Counted from the first letter of the stretch, positions 23,601 to 34,268 are shown. The stretch is 64,000 nucleotides of DNA from Scolanthus callimorphus (GCA_033964015.1 CM066912.1:32969086-33033085), one strand, 5' to 3'. Numbers and translations are program-made. Notes: a model not told the origin generated them from the letters alone.

Positions 23601-26600
23601 TGTTGCAGGAGAGCGCGCGTATCAATGATGCTCATTTTAGAGGCTTTCCCGTGCTAGGATTTTTTAGGACTTTTAGTATGTTGTTTAGTACGTTCAACTG
23701 ACCAATATTGTGAAGAAAAACCTTCTGTTGCAATTAGTGACGGGTCAAACCATAGAATGACTGGACTATTGATTGCACATTCAAAATAAGGAAGAATGTC
23801 GCTTATTTCGCGTTCATAGCTCTTTTGGTTACAGAGATATTCAAGATTTTTACTTATGCAAATTAGCAAAAAATGACGTCACAACAAGACAAGGGCAAAA
23901 GAGGCCTACAATATGTATAATTCTGTTTGGGACAATAAGATTCACTTCAAACTTGGTAATAACAAAGAAGAACCAAGACCTCATACATCCATATGCTAAT
24001 TAGTGTTTCCATGGTAACACGTTTGGCTATAGAAGTGATTCCTGGAAAAATAGGTAAAGTCTGTGAAATATTCCCTAAGTTGTGAAAGTCTTCGAAACTT
24101 CCTGATTTGTTTGCCAACACAACCCAGAGTATTTTGGCAAAGTATTGTAGTACTTCACTTGTAGGTGAATAAGTTTCAGATTTTTCCTATTTTTTAAACA
24201 GACAGCCCTAGTGTCAATAGCGTTACCATGGAAACAGTAATAAACATGTCAGAGGTTGTGGTTTTGGTCCTTCTTTGTTATTACCAAGTTTTAAGTGAAT
24301 CTAACTATCCCAAACAGAATTATACATAAAACATTGTTGGTCTCTTTTGCCCTTGTCTTGTTGTGACGTCATTTTTTGCTAATTTGTATAAGTAAAAATC
24401 TTGAATATCTCTGTAACCAAAAGAGCTATGAACGCGAAATAAGCGACATTCTTCCTTATTTTGAATGTGCAATAAAATAAGCCATTAAAATTTCAGTCTT
24501 GAGTAGCACTTTAACGACTGGCGTGCGTTTAAATTACTGACAAGACGTATAATTTATTTAATATTAGCTTAGTTTGCCCGAGGGCCGGGAAATCCTCACA
24601 GAGCGAGGCTCCAATTACAAGGTTCCCTGGTCGGTGTGATGGGTTAGTAAGTAAGTTGTAAGTCCTGCACTGAGGATGGGCAACTTCCGACGACCCCGTG
24701 GTTCTTAACGTCCCTCTGGTTCTGGTTAGTGTAGTGCATCATATGTGAGAGTCGCGGGACCTACGCTTTAACGTCCTTATCTGAGAAGACGCGAAGGTCT
24801 AACCAGTTGCAGATATTAGAGCAAAGGCAGCACCTTCTCCTCAATTATTTTAGAAAAGACCCTGAGTGTTGGTCCGGCCGGGGCTTTGAACTCCCAACCT
24901 CCCGCACATAAGCCCGGCGCTCTACCACAGCGCTAACCGATCGTCGGTTAGACGAAAACACAAGGCAGTTTTTAGGGAAGGTTTAAACTCTACGCGCGCA
25001 AAGCGCGCCGACAATTTAGAGCCCAGCATGTAAAATTACAGCATGTTTGAGAGAACTTTGATATATAGGGTGCAAAATCGGGAGTTTCAAGGATTGTTTT
25101 GGGAGAACTAGGGTGAGGGGCACAATTATTTATGGCTGCAAAATTTATCATAAAATCGTTTTAACGTAAACAATAATAATTCCCTCACACGGTGTGTTTT
25201 GAATGTTTTTATTTTATAACGACCAAAAAAATTGACGTTCGGGGTCAGGAGCTTCGCGAACTGAGGCTGGCAATACAAAATGATTATGGGCCATCTTGAA
25301 AGACTATTAAAAGACTATTAAATGAATTCCAGGAAAAAGTAAACATTTTGGAATTTTTAATTTTTCACTATTACCGAGACCTTAATCGAAAAGTTAAATG
25401 GGCATGTTGAGCTGGTTTGGCGCAAATACGCTCCATATAAACCACGCCTTTCTATTCTTGGGCAGAATAAGTCGAGAAGCGTACCATACCAAAATTAAAT
25501 TTTACCTTTAACGTTATCTGATAACTCGGCGATTTGATTTTGGATTTTTGTGATGAGATCATTGGTTCCTGTGGCGTCTGAGCCCTCGTCGCCGCCCATA
25601 AACCCATTGATGTTATCAAACCACCCGACCACGTTGTTGCATTGTCCCATAAAGTCCGCCAATTTGCCAAAGGCTCCGAATGCAGCAACAATCATTGGAA
25701 AGGCCCTTTTTCCTGCTGCCTACAAAATAGAACACAAGAAAACGACGCACAAGTATGACGGGGGATTGATGAACATAAAGACAGTGTCCGATGGGCGTGA
25801 CATACGGTTTGTTTTGAAGCCCATAAAAGTTGCTCCTAATGAGGAAACAGTAAAGGTAGTACAGTAGAAACCCGCGTATACGAACCTGGATTTTTTAATT
25901 TAGCCTAAACAGGTTCTGATATAAATGGTATTTAAAGCAAATTTAAGCTACCAAGGTTCTTAAAATAGGGTCTTAAATTTTCTTATGAATTTCATTTGAA
26001 TTATTATTAATAAATACTACAGGAATTGGCAGTTAAACACAAACATACAACACAACTTTAAAGAAAAATCTTCCACTGCAGCAGTTTCTACCTATATACT
26101 TTTACAGCAACTTCACTGATAAGAACCTAACTTAAAATTTAAGGCTTAATTGGTTCTTAAAACCAAGGCTCTTATACGCAGGTTTTTACTGTACTGCAAA
26201 GCTATCTAATGAATGTTATTATTGTAATTTTACTTTAATCGGTTTAAGTGATATGAAGTCATAGAACAGCCAGCTAATGGTGTTATTCCAATGTTTCTTA
26301 GCACAAGTACAAAACGTATAACATTGACACACCCATCGGAAACAGGGTTTTTAAACGCGCTAAAAGCATTGATGAAGATATTGAAATGCGAAACCGGACA
26401 ATTTGAAAAATCTGAAAAGAGTATACCAGAAGCACCGTACACATGATTTATTGGTAAAAGTTATTACCTGAGTTTCACGTGACGCAGGGAACAACGAAAC
26501 ATTGCTTGGTTTGTGATGCTTCTTATGGTGTGAAGGTAGAGAGATAGAACTAGGGATCGTCCCCAGCAAAACCAAACCGCAAAGAACAACCGTACTGGTC

Positions 26601-26605
26601 CACAT
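17475..26605 (-). CDS. Secreted protein, unrecognised family (3 exons resolved)
   Basis: Exon 1 is 26468-26605 (46 codons), exon 2 25506-25719 and exon 3 17475-17665. Junctions are GT/AG, and phases 0 and 1 match exactly, so the joined frame stays open for 181 codons. The N terminus has a signal peptide (WTSTVVLCGLVLLGTIPSS, cleavage likely after SSIS), then a His/Lys patch. Exon 2 has a hydrophobic Gly/Phe-rich helix (IVAAFGAFGKLADF), a Gly/Asp linker, then a long amphipathic helix running into exon 3 (KIQNQIAELSDN, AAITADVRMLGIIQDLQ). A hydrophobic helix plus an extended coiled helix in a secreted protein recalls pore-forming or cephalotoxin-like proteins of cnidarians. That is a weak resemblance, not an assignment. 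Intron 2 (7.8 kb) is filled with transposons. A downstream exon may be 5341-5661. Confidence 0.7.
17830..19530. other. Intron sequence with a 62-bp tandem duplication
   Basis: This lies in intron 2 of the - strand gene. At 18115-18240 a 62-bp unit (gggcccgcaaaaggt... gatcacgtgact) is duplicated in tandem. No further exon or element end was identified. Confidence 0.5.
20485..21324. mobile_element. 840-bp TIR element with TTA target duplication (Harbinger-like)
   Basis: The inverted ends start TGTATCAGTCAATTCCAGCG, continue 'gtgaccat', then C (left) or G (right) tracts. TTA is present on both sides (20482-20484 and 21325-21327), the typical TWA target of PIF/Harbinger elements. Subterminal regions on both arms contain repeated 'ggggtggggaatttt' boxes. 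There is no transposase frame, so the element is non-autonomous. Confidence 0.75.
21330..23640. other. Intronic stretch with GC-richer patch and no recognised gene
   Basis: A (taa)n microsatellite lies at about 21437. Around 22600-23090 the sequence is richer in GC and open in several frames on both strands (up to 137 codons). The translations are Arg/Ser/His-rich, overlap in opposite strands and show no domain or good splice context, so no gene is called. Confidence 0.35.
23772..24473. repeat. ~700-bp foldback nested in a TIR arm
   Basis: The left arm starts ATTGCACATTCAAAATAAGG and the right arm ends with its reverse complement. Inner segments ('tttggttacagagatattca', 'tgacgtcacaacaagacaag', 'tttccatggtaac') mirror one another towards a centre near 24120. 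Comparison with 19560-19600 shows the uninterrupted sequence, so this hairpin was inserted into the arm. Confidence 0.75.
24515..25490. other. Intron 2 remainder, no gene seen
   Basis: No exon or element termini were resolved. At about 24890-24945 the stretch 'tttgaactcccaacctcccgc ... gctaaccga' resembles the anticodon-stem/T-arm region of tRNA-derived repeats, but no cloverleaf could be completed. Confidence 0.3.
25506..25719 (-). CDS. Exon 2 of the secreted-protein gene
   Basis: The acceptor is ctattttgtag (AG at 25720-25721) and the donor is GTAAAAT (25499-25505). The 214-nt exon starts in phase 0 with AAGKRAFP, where KR could be a dibasic processing site, and ends in phase 1. It carries the hydrophobic Gly/Phe segment and the start of the amphipathic helix. 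Confidence 0.75.
25862..26191. mobile_element. 330-bp MITE with TA target duplication (mariner-like)
   Basis: The ends CAGTAGAAACCCGCGTATAC and the reverse complement of CAGTAAAAACCTGCGTATAA are inverted. TA dinucleotides sit at 25860-25861 and 26192-26193. A TA duplication with CAGT ends is characteristic of Tc1/mariner-type MITEs. It lies in intron 1 of the - strand secreted-protein gene. Confidence 0.75.
26468..26605 (-). CDS. Exon 1 (signal peptide) of the secreted-protein gene
   Basis: The ATG at 26603-26605 opens a signal peptide: short polar start, core VVLCGLVLLGTI, small residues SSIS. The exon closes at CAG before gtaata (donor at 26466-26467), phase 0. The frame also continues upstream of this ATG, but the hydrophobic core directly after it makes this the natural start. 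Confidence 0.7.
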
Positions 26606-26609
26606 CTTT

Positions 26610-27470
26610 GGAGCCTTTCTGGTAGCGAATGGAGAGTGAAAGAATGAAGTGAGATTTGTAAGCAGTACGACTTTGATAACGTCATTTGTAATAAAGAACG
26701 CGTACCAGAGCGTGATCAAAGAAATCAACAGGTTATTGCTGGTCGTGGAAAACACTAACTCGAAAAAATCCCTTGCCACTAACTTAATGTGAAATTAATA
26801 AGCTTACTAAGGGAGAGAATTTGAAATGTTTCTTGTCATCATTTTCGCTGTAGAAACAAAAAACTAATCAGCAAAACATTTGCTTGGTCTGTGTTTAGTT
26901 CAAAGAATATTAATTAAAAATTAAATTGCATAACTATTAATTCGTGAGGTGACACAATTTGATTGCGCAAGTACCATATGAAAGCCCTATTATCAAAATG
27001 AACTATTTAAATTGTTATTTTGTTTCTATTTTAACAATGGTTGTAAATTAGTTTTTGAACCTTTTTTAAAGGGGGTCGGAATGTATTAATTTTTTCGCTG
27101 TTAAAAAATATGATATAAAAATCATTTACAATTAGTTAAAAGCTCTATTCTTTTAAATAGTCTGTTAGTTTAATAGTCTTTAAAATACACAGAATAAATG
27201 GATTTAAAATAGTGAAAGCCGGCCTCTTTCTAAAATAACCCTGGAGAACTGACATGAAATAAAATAGTTTTTACATCCTTTTTAAATACAAAATAGAGAG
27301 ATTTGCTTTGTCTGTCTAAAAAATAATATAAAGTGGAGTTTAATAGGAATCTCACAATCATAAATGCACAATATAGTCTAAACTCTATTATTTGTAATTG
27401 TCTTTAAATAAGATACAATAAAAATAGAATACTTTTCAAACAATAGTCGTGGTAACACTTGCCAAGTTAG
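26610..27470. promoter_or_regulatory. Upstream region of the - strand secreted-protein gene
   Basis: AT-rich sequence 5' of the signal-peptide exon. No clear TATA box at a proper distance or other promoter element could be fixed, and there may be an untranslated exon. Repeated 'aaaatagtttt'-type words resemble the 28.5-32 kb repeat family. Confidence 0.25.
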
Positions 27471-27476
27471 CCAAAG

Positions 27477-27645
27477 CTTAGGGTTTGGTTTTCACTACGA
27501 CATAAGCGACGTAAGCATAAGAACGGAAGCATTTGATCCTTATGCTTACGCTTATGTTGTAGTGAAAACCACACTAAAAAAAATAGTTAGTTTGATCCTT
27601 ATGCTTACGCTTATGCTTATGTTGCTAATGAAAACCAACCCTTAG
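27477..27645. mobile_element. Small foldback MITE rich in 'cttatgcttacg'
   Basis: The outer ends 'cttagggtttggttttcact' and 'gaaaaccaacccttag' are inverted. An inner hairpin (27487-27570) has arms 'ggttttcactacgacataag' and its complement. The loop consists of repeats of 'cataag' / 'cttatg'. It is non-coding. Confidence 0.6.
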
Positions 27646-27808
27646 AGCAGATTTTCACGTGAATTGCTTTTGTTCTAAAAACTAATTAATATTTGGAACA
27701 ATAAAACTCACGAGAATATGTGCTATAAGCCGTGGCAAGCATGGCTAATGTAACCACGACGACTAATAAAACTATACATTCGAAATAGCAAAGTACGTCA
27801 ATGATTTA

Positions 27809-28015
27809 GACCCCGTCCACACCTACACAGTTTTCAAACGAAAACGGATACTTTTTGCTCCGGATACGGCTATCGTCCATACTACAACGCCGAAAACGAT
27901 CACTGAAAAGGGCAAAAACACTATACGAAAACGATAAGTGTTGACGCAAATCTTTTTGAAAACGGAGCAAAAAGTATCCGTTTTCGTTTGCAAACGGTGT
28001 AATGTGGACGGGGTC
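27809..28015. mobile_element. 207-bp MITE with TTA target duplication
   Basis: The ends GACCCCGTCCACA and TGTGGACGGGGTC are inverted, with longer subterminal inverted repeats containing 'acgaaaacggatactttttg'. TTA flanks both sides (27806-27808 and 28016-28018), which fits a PIF/Harbinger-type MITE. Part of the arm plus its left flank recurs inverted at about 31390-31610. Confidence 0.75.
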
Positions 28016-28464
28016 TTAGAATTACATATTAAATCAATTTTTGTCAAACATTATCCGAAGACGCTGTGTGGCTCGACTTCAGACCAAAAGGCCATTTTTC
28101 CTGGCTTTCAGAGAGCACAGCAGATCCCCAAAACACGCTGGCGAAGTGATACCAAACTACAACAGGCCGGATTCAATCTCCGATCAAGTTCTACCTAACG
28201 ACTTAAATAAGGAGGTTGACTATAACACGGTATGGCCTACTATATTGAGAAGTACAACTACGCGGTTCTGCGACGCGGAGTATGCTGGAAAAGCTATCAG
28301 CCTGATAATGATACCTTTTTAGGTTAACGACTCTACTATGACATTTGTTAGAATAAAACGAACTCGTGTTTTTTTAATTAGATTACATGAACAAGAGCCA
28401 CGATAAAAACATTTTAATGTTTATACATACCTTATCTGTTTGAAGCCTTGCTATTCCTTAATCG

Positions 28465-30843
28465 TATCTATAAGAATCATCAATCAAGTAATTTCCTAAA
28501 CTCAATGAATCATGGCCTATTTAACTTTATAAATGCATTATAGGGCTTCTCCAAATGTCCAACGGCTTTTGATTTTGCTGGTCTCTTCAACGCACAGCAT
28601 GATCTTCAAAATTAAGTTGGACACAGGTCCTGCTTGGTCAAGGAAGAGATCTATTACTGAAAGGAATTCGCAAAATAGATTAGGTTCACACATTTAGTTT
28701 GAATTATAAGACTTATACGAAATAGAAATAAAATCAGAAAAATAGATATCAAAATATTAACAATAGGTTTAAAATCAACAATAGGTCTTATTCTATTTTG
28801 AAAATCATCAGCAATAGCTCAGAAATAGCGCAAAATAGTTTTCAGATACATAGTAAAAGAAGAATCATCCATCAAGTAATTTCCTAAACTCAATCATGGC
28901 CTATTTTAACTTTATAAATGCCATTTCCTGTATTTACTATAAGGCTTCTCCAAATGTCCAACGGCTTTTGATTTTGCTGGTCTGGCTTCAATGCACAGCA
29001 TGATCCATTCAAAACTTAAGTTGGACACAGGTCCCGATTGGGCAAGGAAGAGATCTATTACTGAAAGGAATTCGCAAAATAGATTGGGTTCACACATTTT
29101 GTTTGAATGATAAGACCTATACGAAATAGAAATAAAATCAGAAAAATCGATATCAAAATATTAACAATAGGTTTAAAATCAACAATAGCTCTGATTCTAT
29201 TATTTTGAAAATCATCAGCAATAGTTCAAAAATAGCGCAAAATAGTTTTTCAGATACATAGTAAAAGAAGAATCATCCATCAAGTAATTTCCTAAACTCA
29301 ATCATGGCCTATTTTAACTTTATAAATGCCATTTCCTGTATTTACTATAGGGCTTCTCCAAATGTCCAACGGCTTTTGATTTTGCTGGTCTCTTCAACGC
29401 ACAGCATGATCCATTCAAAAATTAAGTTGGACACAGGTCCCGCTTGGGTAAGGAACGGAGATCTATTACTGAAAGGAATTCGCAAAACAGATTAGGTTCA
29501 CACATTTTAGTTTGAATTATAAGACTTACAAGAAAACAGCCCGTCACTTCGTGACGCTAGAAGACTCAACCTGATTGCCCCCTTCCTTAAAACTGCTTTT
29601 TACTAATGACCTCCCTTCAAGAAAGTCACCCTGCAACATGCCTTTTTTGTATGTTTTGCACTGGTCTCCCTGATTTTTTGGTGTCTGTCCGAAGAACGTG
29701 CTAAAATTGAAAACGCAAGCCTATTACACAGAAAACCCATTTGACATCGGAATTGTTTGTATGCTTATTATATCTCAGTAAGGGAAGAGAAGAAACAGGT
29801 AAAGTAAAATTGTTCTAAGAAATTTTTAGTTTATCATAGGATTTTTTTTAGAGAATTTCATTCATGGCTTAGCGTGCGCTCTGTAGGCAGTGTAAGTTTG
29901 TACAAACTTGAATGAAAATTTTTCTCAGCTCAAATCTTTCGAATTAAAATTATCCCTGCACATAATAGTAAGTATTCTGTAATAGAACCATTTAGGTTTG
30001 GATGTCTATGGTGCTTTTGGCTGAGGGGAATGAGTTCTTTTTTAGTTTACGTGGGAGATTTCAACATGGCCGCGATGGCGGCTTTGTCCCTCGCTTAAGA
30101 AATCGCTTGAATTAGAACTTAGCCAAAGGTGAATCTTTTCCAACAAAAACACGCCCACTGGAGAGATTTCCTTCTTCTCTTCGGGTTTATGTCCTTCGTT
30201 TTGCGATACAGCGTAACGATTTATAGTTAGAGAATATTATTCATGGCTTTGCTTTGTGTAAATATGTCGCTCGCGCGCTGAGGAAAGCAAAGGCACTGGT
30301 ACGTTTGTTCAAGCTGAATGAAATTTTTTCTCAACTTAAATCTTTCGAATAAGAATTATCCCTGTACATTCCTGCAAGTAATCTGTGACAAAACCATTTA
30401 GGTCTGAATGACTATGGTGCTTTCGGCTTTGCGAACTGAGTTCTTTTTAGTTTCTGTGGGAGATTTTAAAAATGGCGGCGATGGCAGCTTTGTCCCTCGC
30501 TTAAGAAATCGCTTGAATTAGAACTTAGCCCAGGGTGAATCTTTTCCAACCAAAACACGCTCACTGTCGAGATTTCCACCTTCTCTGAAGGTTTGTGAAC
30601 TTCTTTTGGCGACACAGCTTTTAGGCCTAAGCGGAGTGAGTGCGAACGATTTAGCCAATCACAAACGTTTGCGCAGACAACCCGATTATAATAGTATAGA
30701 TACGAAATAGAAATAAAATCAGAAAAATAGATATCAAAATATTAACAATAGGTTTAAAATCAACAATAGGTCTTATTCTATTTTGAAAATTATCAGCAAT
30801 AGTTCAAAAATAGCGCAAAATAGTTTTTCAGATACATAGTAAA
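28465..30843. repeat. ~400-bp tandem repeat, units 1-3
   Basis: Units of about 400 bp begin near 28465, 28862 and 29270 with 'aatcatc(c)atcaagtaattt'. They contain 'tttctccaaatgtccaacggc' and 'gttggacacaggtcc' and end in 'cagatacatagtaaa'. Unit 3 is split at about 29530 by a ~1.17-kb insertion and resumes at about 30703. There is no long open frame; short frames are shared repeat translations. A fourth unit lies at 31617-32009. Confidence 0.85.
29530..30702. mobile_element. ~1.17-kb insertion with an internal direct duplication
   Basis: Comparison with units 1, 2 and 4 shows this block interrupts unit 3 between 'aattataagac' and 'atacgaaatag'. It contains two direct copies of about 400 bp (about 29835-30230 and 30235-30620) sharing 'gtccctcgcttaagaaatcg' and 'aattagaacttagcc'. 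No terminal inverted repeat or clear target duplication was found, so its class is unknown. Confidence 0.6.
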
Positions 30844-31130
30844 ATTAAAAAATATATATTAGTTGGTTTGGTACGGGCACTAAATTGTTTCCAAAAAAAT
30901 GTTTTGAAAATGTAATAAATAAAATATTTGTTCGGAAAAATTTGGCTATCCCAGTCGCCTAAAGGAAAGATGTATTAACTGGTTTTATATCTTGTATTGT
31001 TAATTGTTTGTATTTATAACTGATTGGCTTTATTTTCATGTCGAGTGCCGCTGATATTCTTCACGAGTACCAGAAAGTGTTGTGTCTTGGCCACATGAGT
31101 TGGAGGAAAGAAAACAAAACTGCCGATCAA
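30841..31130. repeat. Tail module of the 400-bp repeat, copy 1
   Basis: It begins 'aaaattaaaaaatatatatt', contains 'ggtttggtacgggcact', and ends near 'gtgtcttggccacatga'. The same module follows unit 4 (32010-32157, continued at 33797-33902), so repeat units and tail were duplicated together. Confidence 0.75.
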
Positions 31131-31389
31131 GACCCAACAATGTGTCTAGACAGGGATGCGTTTTTGCGGTGATCGCAATCGATACGTGATTTCCGGCTAT
31201 GAAAAATGTTTTTGAGCCGTAGAGTAGGAATCCTTAAATGTATTTTTGAACGCGGAATACCCTATACCCAGCATTAAACCCTCTTAAATCAGACTTTTAG
31301 TTAGCCTGCTCGCAGGCGTTGGAGAGTAGTTTTAGGTCGAGAAACGCGAGTTTGCTTTCGCTTGGCCGCCTTTTGTCACAAATCCAAGA

Positions 31390-31615
31390 TGGCGGAAAAG
31401 CCGTATCCGGAGCAAAAAGTATCCGTTTTCGTTTGAAAGCTATTTCGAATGTATAGTTTTATTAGTCGTAGTTACATTAGCCAAGTTCACCACGGCTTAT
31501 TCTCGTGAGTTTTATTGTTCCAAATATTAATTAGTTTTTAGAACAAAGCAATTCACGTTGAAAATCTGCTCTAAGGGCGTTGGTTTCCACTAGCAGCATA
31601 AGCATAAGCATAAGG
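31390..31615. repeat. Inverted copy of 27625-27860
   Basis: The sequence from 'ggagcaaaaagtatccgttt' through 'tcgaatgtatagttttatta' to 'aaaatctgctctaag' is the reverse complement of 27625-27860 with small indels, so a segment was duplicated in inverse orientation about 3.6 kb away. Confidence 0.7.
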
Positions 31616-32174
31616 ATCGTCCATCAAGTAATTTCCTAAATTCAATCATGGCCTATTTTAACTTTATAAATGCCATTTCCTGTATTTACTATAGAGCTTC
31701 TCCAAATGTCCAACGGCTTTTGATTTTGCTGGTCTGGCTTCAACGCACAGCATGATCCATTCAAAAATTAAGTTGGACGCAGGTCCCGCTTGGTCAAGGA
31801 AGAGATCTATTACTGAAAGGAATTCGCAAATAGATTAGGTTCACACATTTAGTTTAAATTATAAGACCTATACGAAATAGAAATAAAATCAGAAAAATAG
31901 ATATGAAATATTAAAAAATAGGTTTAAAATCAACAATAGGTCTTATTCTGTTTTGAAAATCATCAGCAATAGTTCAAAAATAGCGCAAAATAGTTTTTCA
32001 GATACATAGTAAAATTAAAAAAAATATTAGTTGGTTTGGTACGGGCACTGAATTGTTTCCAAAAAAATGTTTTGAAAATGTAATAAATAAAATATTTGTT
32101 CGGAAAAATTAGGCTATCCCCCAGTCGCCTAAAGGAAAGATGTATTAACTGGTTTTATTATATGGCAACGATAG

Positions 32175-32678
32175 TTAGGGTCAGACACATTATGCCGGCA
32201 TAATTTTGAGCATAATGTCATAGTCAGAGCATCGAGCATAATGCTGGCATAATGGCCGAATTTTCAACATAATTTTAGCATAATGCTACAAACTTAATAT
32301 TTTCCCTATTTGAAAATCATTGAAAATCATTTGAAAATCATTGAAAATGTAATAAAAAATATCGAATTTGGCTTTGAATTTGACTCTGCCTGATTATTCT
32401 GGTCTTTCTAAGGCTTGGTTCTTGGCCAAGAGGCTTGGTTAATTCTTCTAGACATGTTAGATCACCGGCCTTTCGCCTTTTGTGAGTTAAAAAAGTAAAA
32501 ATGTTGCGTTTTAAGCTTTGAGGACTCGTTTGGGTGGGGTCAAAGGAGACATTTTTCCCAGCATCACACGAGCATAATGGTCCCACACAGGCATAATTTT
32601 CGGCATAATGGGAAGGTTTTAGGGTGACGCTAAAAAGCATAATGGTCAAATTTCTGAGCATAATGTGTCTGACCCTAA
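32175..32678. mobile_element. 504-bp TIR element rich in 'gcataatg', with 6-bp TSD
   Basis: The ends TTAGGGTCAGACACATTATG and its exact reverse complement are flanked by CGATAG (32169-32174 and 32679-32684). The arms are studded with 'cataat' words in both orientations (agcataatg, gcataatt). A 6-bp duplication is unusual and no superfamily was assigned. The - strand frame at 32338-32784 crosses the element border and is not a gene. Confidence 0.75.
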
Positions 32679-32789
32679 CGATAGTACGCGCGCTCTGATT
32701 GGCTAACGAGCGGGCGTAACTCTCCGTAATGCCCACGGGCATTATGGAAATTCTTAATGCCCGCTCGCAGTTCACGACTGGCAAAAATT

Positions 32790-33640
32790 AATCTCCTTGA
32801 AATAACATAAATTCAAAAAGATTTTCAGCGAGATTCACAACAAGGAATACTTGAAAGAGTATAACACAAATCTAACTTGTGACAAGAGGAAAATAAAGGC
32901 CTGAATATCAGAAATGACCTGTTTACAAAAGCAAACCAGAGCCAAAAATTACTTTAAGAAATCGAGTCTATCAGGAGAAAATGAGAACTGTGAAGGGAGT
33001 CAAAAGATCAGCAAAAGGTAAAAGCTACATGTAAATTAAAAATTTTATTGGGAATTCAAGAAACTTGAGAGCTAAAAAGAATAACAGAAAGCGAGTTCAA
33101 ACTGTGTGCTTACCGATAACTGATAGTGAAGTCGTTGATTTCCTTTCTCTCTCCATCTCCGAGTTAAATTCATTCTTACTTGACGTTTGCTTTTGCACAA
33201 AAGCCGGCTAAAATAACCATTGCAATTTTCTGGAGGATAGCTTGTGAAATATCTTCTTCAGGTTTAACTCTTCTTCCGTATTTTTTTAAAAGCCTTTTCC
33301 TAGTGCAACAGGAGCAATGTTTTCCCCAATGGTGCTAAAAAAAAGTTGAGCTGACGTTTGAAACTTCTGTAACTTCCTCAAAAGTTTCTCATGCAAATGA
33401 CTAAACAACATTATAAAATATCTGTAAAAGAAAGTATTCCGAAGTATTTGACATCCATAAGAGATTTAGAGCAAGTCTGGCGTGGTTTGCACACACAGGT
33501 TTGTTCTATCAGTTTGACTCAGAGAATGAAAAACTCTGAATGAACTCGAGCGCGACGCGGGCGCGTGTCTGAGTTATTTCGGCGGGAAAATGAACGAGGC
33601 GATCGACTTCCGGTTCGTAAAAAGTTTGTAGAAAAAGTGC
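32790..33640. other. No gene or element recognised
   Basis: AT-rich sequence between the 504-bp element and a palindrome. Possibly the interior of the ~1.64-kb insertion that split the tail module. Confidence 0.3.
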
Positions 33641-33647
33641 CATATAA

Positions 33648-33800
33648 TAAACAACTTACTAACCTCGACCGTTCGGGCATTACGTGAAATATCAAACCTC
33701 GGTTTTGGCGTATCAACCTCGCTATCGCTCGGTCGATACGCCAAAACCTCAGTTTGATATTTCACGTAATGCCCTCACTCTCGGTTAGTAAGTAGTTATA
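33648..33800. repeat. ~150-bp palindrome
   Basis: Arms 'acttactaacc' ... 'gggcattacgtgaaatatca' ... 'ttttggcgtatc' are mirrored to 'ggttagtaagt'. The loop is about 18 bp and contains 'ctatcgctcgg'. Confidence 0.7.
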
Positions 33801-34268
33801 TCTTGTATTGTTTGTATTTATAACATAAGCTTTATTTTCATGTCGAGTGCCGCTGATATTCTTCACGAGTACCAGAAAGTGTTGTGTCTTGGCCACATGA
33901 ATTAATACGATATCCAACTGGTGAGCGTTGTTTGGCGACATTTTGTGTTAAAATACGATGCAAACAACGAAGTTTTGTTGGAGAACGTGATTCAGTGATG
34001 ATTGGACTCGAAACTATAAGTAAACTGTCCCCCGTACACCAGTAAGCTTACAAAGATCAAGATGGAGAGATGATTGCGCTGGATTACAGGCCGCGAATCT
34101 TACGAACCACCAGTAGTGTAGAAAGGTGCAACTTCATAAAAACGTGCGGTGAGTGGGATGTGTTAGAATGGAGTGCGAGATATAATTCCACGTGCGAACT
34201 CCGGACTAAGCTAAAAATAGCGAGGACGATGGACTTTTGCTCGAGAAACGAGAAAGCTTTGGTTCAGT

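Larger units (their letters stand above)
19538..24510. mobile_element. TTAA-flanked TIR structure (~5 kb), or two opposed copies
   Basis: The ends AGTGCTACTCAAGGCTGAAA (left) and the reverse complement of AGTGCTACTCAAGACTGAAA (right) are bordered by TTAA (19534-19537 and 24511-24514). Homology between the arms extends about 200 bp inward ('gcaacagaaggttt', 'actaaaagtccta', 'atgaaaacga'), with indels. This is either one 5-kb element with long inverted repeats or two opposed partial copies. TTAA duplication suggests piggyBac or Kolobok type. No transposase was seen. The right arm is interrupted by the foldback at 23772-24473. Confidence 0.55.
31617..33905. repeat. Unit 4 of the 400-bp repeat and tail, split by an insertion
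   Basis: Unit 4 spans 31617-32009 and its tail 32010-32157. The tail stops in 'ctggttttat', and its continuation 'ttatatcttgtattg' is found at about 33793-33905, so about 1.64 kb was inserted, with TTAT shared by both borders. The insert includes the element at 32175-32678 and a palindrome at 33648-33800. Confidence 0.75.

Noticed and set aside
24880..24950. Possible tRNA gene
   Set aside because: A T-arm-like 'ttgaactcccaacctcccgc' is present but no acceptor stem or anticodon arm could be paired.
32338..32784. 148-codon - strand frame
   Set aside because: It crosses the right border and duplication of the 504-bp element, so it is a chance frame.
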